Assembly: GCF_001025215.1 (NCBI RefSeq) | Contig: NZ_AP012330.1 | Span: 1,736,001-1,800,000, forward strand | Origin: Bifidobacterium pseudocatenulatum DSM 20438 = JCM 1200 = LMG 10505 | GTDB taxonomy: Bacteria; Actinomycetota; Actinomycetes; Actinomycetales; Bifidobacteriaceae | Direction: 5' to 3' | DNA length: 64,000 nt | Shown here: in pieces, positions 58,778 to 64,000 of the stretch | Layout: every line of letters begins with the position of its first letter | How positions within the stretch are numbered: position 1 is the stretch's first letter | Position numbers and translations under genes: made by a program | Notes under the pieces: model-generated | What the model was told of the DNA's origin: nothing | The model's database searches: none | Seen by the model: only the letters and a program-made list of their open reading frames with translations

Positions 58778-61303
58778 TCAGCTGGTAATACCCATCACGC
58801 CAAGACACCAAGCATTCTCATAGGAGATCTCCTCCCACTGCTTGTACCTTCCAGACGTACCCCCATGACCAGCCTCAACCTCAATCTTCGCCACGGCATC
58901 CACGCCTGCACGCTGCAGTCGGGCCAACCATTTCATCGGCTCCACATACAGCACACGAGTGTCATTCATCGACGTGGTAATGAAAATCTTGGGAAAAACC
59001 GCAACCCGCGCATCATTTGCATCAGACGGCGCATTCTCATACGGCGTATATTCCTTCATATACCGATACACGTCCGCATTATGCAGCGGATCGCCCCACT
59101 CATCCCACTCCGTAACCGTCAACGGCAACGACGGATCAAGAATCGACGTCAACGCATCCACAAAAGGCACATCCGCCTCAACGCCCGCGAAACATTCGGG
59201 AGCCATATTCGCCACGGCACCCATCAACAGGCCACCGGCGGAACCGCCATCGGCCACCGTGCGAGCAGGCGACGCCAAACCGGCACACTGCAACGCACGC
59301 ACGGCATCAACGAAATCCTCAAACGAATGCTTCTTATTGAGCAAATGCCCCTGCTCATACCAAGCACGACCCATCTCACCGCCGCCGCGAATGTGCGGCA
59401 CCGCATAAAGCACACCACGATCAAGCATGCTGATGCGAGACACCGAGAATCCCGGATCCGAACTGATCTCATACGCGCCATACCCGGTAACGAACATCGC
59501 CGAATCACACGCAGGCACATCCCTGCGCCACACCAAGGAAACAGGAATGCGCTCGCCATCGCGGGCGGTGACCCACACCCTGCGCTCCATGTATTCGCGC
59601 GGTTCAAATCCACCAAGCACCGTGGCACGCCTCAACAGGCGATCCTCGCCGGTCGCCGGATCGATATCATGCAGTTCGCCGGGACGCGTGTAACTGGAGA
59701 ACGAGTAGCGCATGCGGGGCGCATCATACGAAGGATTGCCTCCCACACCAATCGAATACAAGCGCCGGGTCTCCCCCGGCATCGCATCGGCGGTCGCACC
59801 ATCCGATGAGGTCATCGCCTTGCGGGAAACCCCATGCACGGCCGACCCCTCGCCTTGCGCGGCGGCCAATTGGTCGAGCGCGCCCCACACTTCGGCACGT
59901 TCCTCGTTGATCTCGTCCACCGACTCGTCGACATCCCAATCGTCTTCCAACGCGTGGGGAACCAGCTCGGTGAACTTCCATGGACGCCCCGCAAGAAAAT
60001 CCTCCGCAGCGGCATCCTTCGTCATCACCGCAATATGCGTCAGGCTTTCCGCCCGGTACTGCAGCGCCACATAATGCCGGTGAATCGAGATCCCCTCAAT
60101 GCCAAGACCATGCGCGCCCTGCAAAATGGCTGGATTGCAGGGATTGGAATACGGTGTGCCGATCGGCATCTCAGAAGCGCCCGGTTCGACCTCGTCGCCG
60201 TGCTCGCATCCGTACGGCGAACCGACGGCCACACGCACGCCCTCACCCAAACGGTACGGGGGCTCATGGGAGCGCATGTCGATCACATCGATTTCGAAAT
60301 TCGGGTTCAACGCATTGTGATAGACCACGGCGAGCGGAATATCCTCACCGCGTTCGCCGGCACCTTCGAAACGGCTGAAACTCACGTCGTATTCCACGTC
60401 CTGCTCGCGCGGAATGAACGCGCGGAATTCGCCTTCCGGATCGTCGGTGGAAAGCAGCAGCACTTCGGTGGTAGTCTTCGACCCGGTGCCGATCACCAGA
60501 TTGCGTTCGTCGAACGACAGGCCGATGCCAACCCAGAATCGTTCGTCCTGTTCGCGGTACACCTCCACATCGTCGACGATGGGAGTGCCGACGCGGTGCC
60601 TCATCACCGCGTATGGACGCCACGCGTCGTCGAGCTTCACATAGAACACCCATTGCGCGTCCGGTGTGAAGCAGGCGCCACCGATGCCCTTGAACACTTC
60701 CGGCAGTTCCTTGCCGGTTTCCAAGCTGCGGATGCGGAAATCGTAACGTTCGTCGCCGCTGGTGTCGGTGCCGTACAGCATCCAACGTCCGTCTTTGGAA
60801 ATATCCATGCCGCCGATACGGAAGAAATCATGGCCTTGCGCTTCGGCATTGGTGTCGAACACCACTTGTTCGCCGTCGATGGGCACGCCGATTTCAATGG
60901 TTGGCGGATCCCAATCGTCTGCGCCTCGAATAGGCACACGGCATTGCACCGCATACTGCTGGCCCTCCTGGGTGCGTACGAAATACCAGTAGCCATCCAT
61001 GCGTGTCGGCACGGACATGTCGTTTTCCTGAACGTGCGACTTGAGCTCGTCGAACAGTGTGGAGCGTAGGGTTTTCAACGGTTCCATGCGCTGCTCGCAA
61101 TACCGGTTCTGCGCGGCGACGTAATCCTGCACGTCATGCGATTCCTTGTCGCGCAGCCATTCGTACTCGTCGATGAAGGTGTCGCCGTGGAATACGCGCT
61201 CCTTCGGCACACGCTTCGCGATCGGCATCCCGCATTTGTCTTGCACGCTTTCGTCGCTTTCTCGCGCGCCCGTTGCGCCCTGTTCACCCCGAAAATCAGT
61301 CAT
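58778..61303 (-). CDS. Oligopeptidase B-type prolyl oligopeptidase
   Basis: Serine peptidase of family S9A, 841 residues, cytosolic. N-terminal beta-propeller and C-terminal alpha/beta hydrolase domain. The catalytic serine is in DGGSAGGLLMG, the aspartate in NDTRVLYVEP and the histidine in AGHGGTSGRYK. ATG 61303 (MTDFRGEQ) lies exactly 7 nt after a perfect TATAAT (61311-61316), so the mRNA is probably leaderless; an ATG at 61351 is also in frame. Cleaves peptides after basic residues by family. Confidence 0.9.
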   Translation of the reverse strand: MTDFRGEQGATGARESDESVQDKCGMPIAKRVPKERVFHGDTFIDEYEWLRDKESHDVQDYVAAQNRYCEQRMEPLKTLRSTLFDELKSHVQENDMSVPTRMDGYWYFVRTQEGQQYAVQCRVPIRGADDWDPPTIEIGVPIDGEQVVFDTNAEAQGHDFFRIGGMDISKDGRWMLYGTDTSGDERYDFRIRSLETGKELPEVFKGIGGACFTPDAQWVFYVKLDDAWRPYAVMRHRVGTPIVDDVEVYREQDERFWVGIGLSFDERNLVIGTGSKTTTEVLLLSTDDPEGEFRAFIPREQDVEYDVSFSRFEGAGERGEDIPLAVVYHNALNPNFEIDVIDMRSHEPPYRLGEGVRVAVGSPYGCEHGDEVEPGASEMPIGTPYSNPCNPAILQGAHGLGIEGISIHRHYVALQYRAESLTHIAVMTKDAAAEDFLAGRPWKFTELVPHALEDDWDVDESVDEINEERAEVWGALDQLAAAQGEGSAVHGVSRKAMTSSDGATADAMPGETRRLYSIGVGGNPSYDAPRMRYSFSSYTRPGELHDIDPATGEDRLLRRATVLGGFEPREYMERRVWVTARDGERIPVSLVWRRDVPACDSAMFVTGYGAYEISSDPGFSVSRISMLDRGVLYAVPHIRGGGEMGRAWYEQGHLLNKKHSFEDFVDAVRALQCAGLASPARTVADGGSAGGLLMGAVANMAPECFAGVEADVPFVDALTSILDPSLPLTVTEWDEWGDPLHNADVYRYMKEYTPYENAPSDANDARVAVFPKIFITTSMNDTRVLYVEPMKWLARLQRAGVDAVAKIEVEAGHGGTSGRYKQWEEISYENAWCLGVMGITS

Positions 61304-61316
61304 GCACGCGATTATA
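61304..61316 (-). promoter_or_regulatory. Consensus -10 box of the oligopeptidase gene
   Basis: TATAAT (61311-61316 on the minus strand) then 7 nt and the ATG. Best example of the leaderless layout. Confidence 0.75.
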
Positions 61317-61376
61317 CCGGCATTGCATTCCCAATCCCACGCGGCACGCACCCCCTGCTCCGGGCGTACGAAAAAG

Positions 61377-62612
61377 TCAGACGCCCATCTGTTGTTTCAG
61401 GAACGGCAGCATGGTTTTCATCAGATTCGAACCGGTCGTTCCCGTGAATACCGGGACATCGGTGACCGGGATCGGCTGCGTGACCGCACGCCCCGCAACG
61501 GTGCCGAGATTGCCGGCGACTTCGCGTGGAGACAACTGCCGGATGCCGATCGCCAGCACACGCCCTGGGTATCGGCGTGCGATCGTGGCGTACGTGGTCG
61601 GATCCCTCTGCCCGTCATCGCCGATCAGAATGAACTTCATATCAGGAAAATCAGCCATCAATTGTTCGGCATACTCGAGTTTGTGCTGCACTCCGGAAGG
61701 AATGAACGTTTTCGGGCGAGGATCGAGGTCGCGCAATAGCAGCGGACCTTCCGGAAAACCATGGTTGGCGATGAAATGCCGGATCGAGCTTTCCACATTC
61801 CATGGCGATGTCGACAGGTAGAAGAACGGCGCGTCCGGGAACATGTCCGCAATGCGGTTGAACAGCAGGTTCATGCCCGCAACCGGCATTTTCTTCTTTG
61901 GATCGAGCAGCAGCAGATTGTAGGCGGCTTTCATCAGGCTTGGCGCCTGCGTGACCATGATGGTGTCGTCCACGTCGGAGATCACGCCGACTTTCGTACC
62001 GCTGGGGATGGTGAACAGGTTGGCTGTGACCGGTTTGCGGCTGCGTACCTTGTATGACACGTCGTGCACGCCCGGTTCGAGCGAATGTTCGGCCACGAGA
62101 TCGAGATATCCTGCGGAATCGGAGGCTGCGAATTCACTGGAGACATTGCGCTGCGCGTCCACTTCGTCGTGCACTTCGGACGCGCCCACCTGCACGGTTT
62201 CGAGGGGCACGCCGTCGATGGCGATGCGCACCTTCGTATGCGGCGAGGGGATGGTGAGCATGGCACGGATGCCACGGGTCAGACGGCCCGCCTGACGTTT
62301 GAAGGGCCCGTACACGGTTCGGCAGATCAGTCGAGAGTAATGTTCGGTGCCGTAGCCGACATATGGTTCCACGCGCGGATACCAGTTGAGATTGAGCACC
62401 ATGCTTGTTGAGAACGTCACCCACTTGTTGAACGCTCTGGTAATGGTGCGGCGGAACAGTCGTGTCAGCGGAGGCTTGACTTCGATGCGTTCGTGTTTCG
62501 AAGCCGCGTCGAAGGTGGTGACCACCTTGCGTGCGGGAATGGGCACGGTCGGCATGTCATCTTCGGATATGGAATCCGGTTCACGCTGGGGCAACGGCTG
62601 CGGTTCGGTCAT
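61377..62612 (-). CDS. App1-like phosphatase (DUF2183)
   Basis: 411 residues. The DUF2183 phosphatase motif ISDVDDTIMVTQAP (DxDxT) sits in the middle, followed by FFYLSTSPWN and LIGDDGQRD. These match the App1 phosphatidate phosphatase type of the HAD fold. The first 110 residues are poorly conserved. TATAGT is 6 nt before the ATG (leaderless layout). Substrate is not known: phosphatidate or another phospholipid are both possible. Confidence 0.82.
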   Translation of the reverse strand: MTEPQPLPQREPDSISEDDMPTVPIPARKVVTTFDAASKHERIEVKPPLTRLFRRTITRAFNKWVTFSTSMVLNLNWYPRVEPYVGYGTEHYSRLICRTVYGPFKRQAGRLTRGIRAMLTIPSPHTKVRIAIDGVPLETVQVGASEVHDEVDAQRNVSSEFAASDSAGYLDLVAEHSLEPGVHDVSYKVRSRKPVTANLFTIPSGTKVGVISDVDDTIMVTQAPSLMKAAYNLLLLDPKKKMPVAGMNLLFNRIADMFPDAPFFYLSTSPWNVESSIRHFIANHGFPEGPLLLRDLDPRPKTFIPSGVQHKLEYAEQLMADFPDMKFILIGDDGQRDPTTYATIARRYPGRVLAIGIRQLSPREVAGNLGTVAGRAVTQPIPVTDVPVFTGTTGSNLMKTMLPFLKQQMGV

Positions 62613-62721
62613 AACCCCACTATAAAGGCGATTATTGAATTACCTGGTACCCCAGCGTGAAAATCAGGGATTTTTCAGGGAATACCGATGATTTCCCATC
62701 CAATTTCCCGAATCGTGCCGT

Positions 62722-63126
62722 TCACTGAGCCACGATGTTGGCGTATTCCTCGGAGGAAAGCAGTCCCGGCTCGTCATCCTCAAGTTCGATTTTGAAAATC
62801 CAGCCTTCGCCATACGGGTCACCCGTTACGATGCTTGGATCGTCGGCGGCCTCGTTGTTCACATAGCGAATCACGCCGGCCACCGGAGTGACCAGCGGCG
62901 TGACCGCCTTGGAGGATTCCAGTTCCGCCACCTCGTCGCCCGCCTGCACTTCGGTGCCGACTTCCGGCAGATCGATGTACACGAGTTCGCCAAGCTGGTC
63001 GGCCGCATATTCGGTGATACCCACCATGGCCGGCTCGGTGGAAGCATCCACCCACACATGCTCGTCGGAATATTCAAGATGCTCAGGCACATCCAGATTC
63101 GGCTTGTTATCGTTTTCTTCGCTCAT
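62722..63126 (-). CDS. gcvH: Glycine cleavage system H protein (lipoyl carrier)
   Basis: 134 residues, lipoyl-domain fold. The lipoylated lysine is in ELESSKAV. The rest fits GcvH over its length (HVWVDASTEPAMVGITEYAADQLG, and YGEGWIFKIEL at the end). TAGAAT lies 8 nt before the ATG, no SD. No gcvP or gcvT is in view; a lipoate ligase gene lies 6 kb away. It may serve as a lipoyl relay or in an unrelated reaction. Confidence 0.92.
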   Translation of the reverse strand: MSEENDNKPNLDVPEHLEYSDEHVWVDASTEPAMVGITEYAADQLGELVYIDLPEVGTEVQAGDEVAELESSKAVTPLVTPVAGVIRYVNNEAADDPSIVTGDPYGEGWIFKIELEDDEPGLLSSEEYANIVAQ

Positions 63127-63181
63127 GAAAGCTCATTCTACGTCAATCGTATGTATTTCCCTAGAGCAGTGCCGAAACTTG

Positions 63182-64000
63182 TTACGGGAGGTCGTGGCCG
63201 AGCCATTCTTCGATCATGTAGCGGGCGATGGTGGCCTTTCCGGGAGCTTCCATACGCCCTGCCACCAACTCGTTCATGTATTCGTCGCGGGTCACCCAAC
63301 GCGCCTGCAGGGTCTCGTCGCCGTCCACGCGCACGTCGGTGGTGTTGGCCACGCCTTTGAACGCCATCATGAGCGATGCGGGGAACGGCCATGGCTGCGA
63401 TCCCAAGTATTTGAGTTCGCCGATGTCTATGCCGACTTCCTCTTTGGCTTCGCGCCGGCAGGCATGCTCCAGGTTTTCTCCGGCTTCCACGAAGCCGGCC
63501 GATACGGAGTACAGTCCGGTGTTGCGCCATGCGCTGTTGTGTTGCAGCAGCAGACGGTCCTCATGGTCCACGATCGCCGTGATGACGGCCGGTTCCACTC
63601 TGGGGAACAGCAGTCGCTTGCCGTCCGCTTCGCTGGTGCAGCGTTGCGCCCATCCTCCCAACGCCGGTTCGGTCGGAGCGCCGCATGTGGGGCAATGACG
63701 TTGGCGCGCATGCCATACGCCCAGCGAGATCGCCGTCGTGGCCTGGCCTGCCTCGCGCGCGCTGGCATGCGGTGCGAATCCGCGCAGATCGACCCAGTCG
63801 AATCGTTCCGCAGCGCTTTCCAGCAACGATTTCGACGTTTTCGCTTCCGGTTCGTGCTGTTCGCCGAACGCATCGTCCGCGCCCATATGCTCGCTGCTTG
63901 CGGCCACCGTCTCCGCGGCTTTCACGCGAGACACGTCAACGGCGACCACGTGTTCGTCGCGTTTGCCGCCATACGATCCAAGGAATATGGCGAGCGCCGT
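63182..64000 (-). CDS. nudC: NAD(+)/NADH pyrophosphatase, Nudix (5' end outside window)
   Basis: The frame is open to the right window edge, so the N-terminus is missing. The zinc ribbon CPTCGAPTEPALGGWAQRC and the Nudix box GFVEAGENLEHACRREAKEEVG (GX5EX7REUXEEXGU) are both present, with the SQPWPFPASLMMAF motif that marks NudC. 273 residues seen. It removes NAD caps from RNA and hydrolyses NADH in relatives. Confidence 0.9.
   Translation of the reverse strand, partial: TALAIFLGSYGGKRDEHVVAVDVSRVKAAETVAASSEHMGADDAFGEQHEPEAKTSKSLLESAAERFDWVDLRGFAPHASAREAGQATTAISLGVWHARQRHCPTCGAPTEPALGGWAQRCTSEADGKRLLFPRVEPAVITAIVDHEDRLLLQHNSAWRNTGLYSVSAGFVEAGENLEHACRREAKEEVGIDIGELKYLGSQPWPFPASLMMAFKGVANTTDVRVDGDETLQARWVTRDEYMNELVAGRMEAPGKATIARYMIEEWLGHDLP

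Overview
The window is high-GC actinobacterial DNA and the gene content points to Bifidobacterium, probably the B. adolescentis group. The main reasons are the kinase / fibronectin-III / MoxR / DUF58 / transglutaminase / PP2C cluster known from bifidobacteria as PFNA, an AdnAB-type helicase-nuclease pair, the close fit of RpoB and DapA lengths to bifidobacterial ones, and many genes whose -10 hexamer sits 6-8 nt before the start codon (leaderless pattern). Genus is an inference from recognised proteins; no species call was possible without a search. No tRNA, rRNA, CRISPR array, insertion sequence or prophage was seen.

Layout. 1-7421: lysine-pathway genes dapB and dapA with RNase J (rnj, cut by the window start), split by a copper module (a P-type ATPase with cupredoxin and YHS parts, and the divergent regulator csoR) and by a 53-bp tandem repeat array. 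7508-17347: an MFS transporter and the adnA-adnB double-strand-break repair pair. 17348-17745: a gap with one doubtful ORF. 17746-33016: the PFNA signalling cluster (kinase, giant FN3/Ig-like membrane protein, MoxR ATPase, DUF58, degenerate transglutaminase, PP2C phosphatase), then an LRV-repeat protein and a convergent FHA protein. 33241-40906: rpoC and rpoB. 41070-43398: a membrane protein, mutY and trmL, the last two sharing a 19-bp divergent promoter. 43399-43761: two related long hairpins. 43762-45438: a DUF711/ACT-domain pair. 45721-45926: a decayed MFS gene. 46110-49451: a DeoR-type regulator with galT and galK. 49642-54539: a dihydroorotate dehydrogenase-like gene, an Old-Yellow-Enzyme oxidoreductase with a candidate leader ORF, and a class A penicillin-binding protein. 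54650-58645: a CRP-family regulator, a lipoate ligase with permuted domains, a TM2 protein and leuB. 58778-64000: oligopeptidase B, an App1-like phosphatase, gcvH and nudC (cut by the window end).

How the parts work together. dapA/dapB feed diaminopimelate and lysine to a wall that the PBP then cross-links. The PFNA block looks like a phospho-signalling system: a membrane kinase and a PP2C phosphatase act on substrates that may be read by the FHA protein, while MoxR, DUF58 and the transglutaminase-fold protein form a membrane ATPase/chaperone-like unit. galT/galK supply the Leloir/bifid-shunt galactose route. lplA and gcvH form a lipoylation pair without other glycine-cleavage genes in view. 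The most unusual items are the twin covarying hairpins at 43456-43708, the 53-bp array at the copper/dapA junction, the overlapping bidirectional -10 element for leaderless mutY/trmL, the transglutaminase that has lost its Cys-His-Asp triad, the copper ATPase fusion with an internal YHS start, and the leaderless candidate microprotein before the OYE gene.
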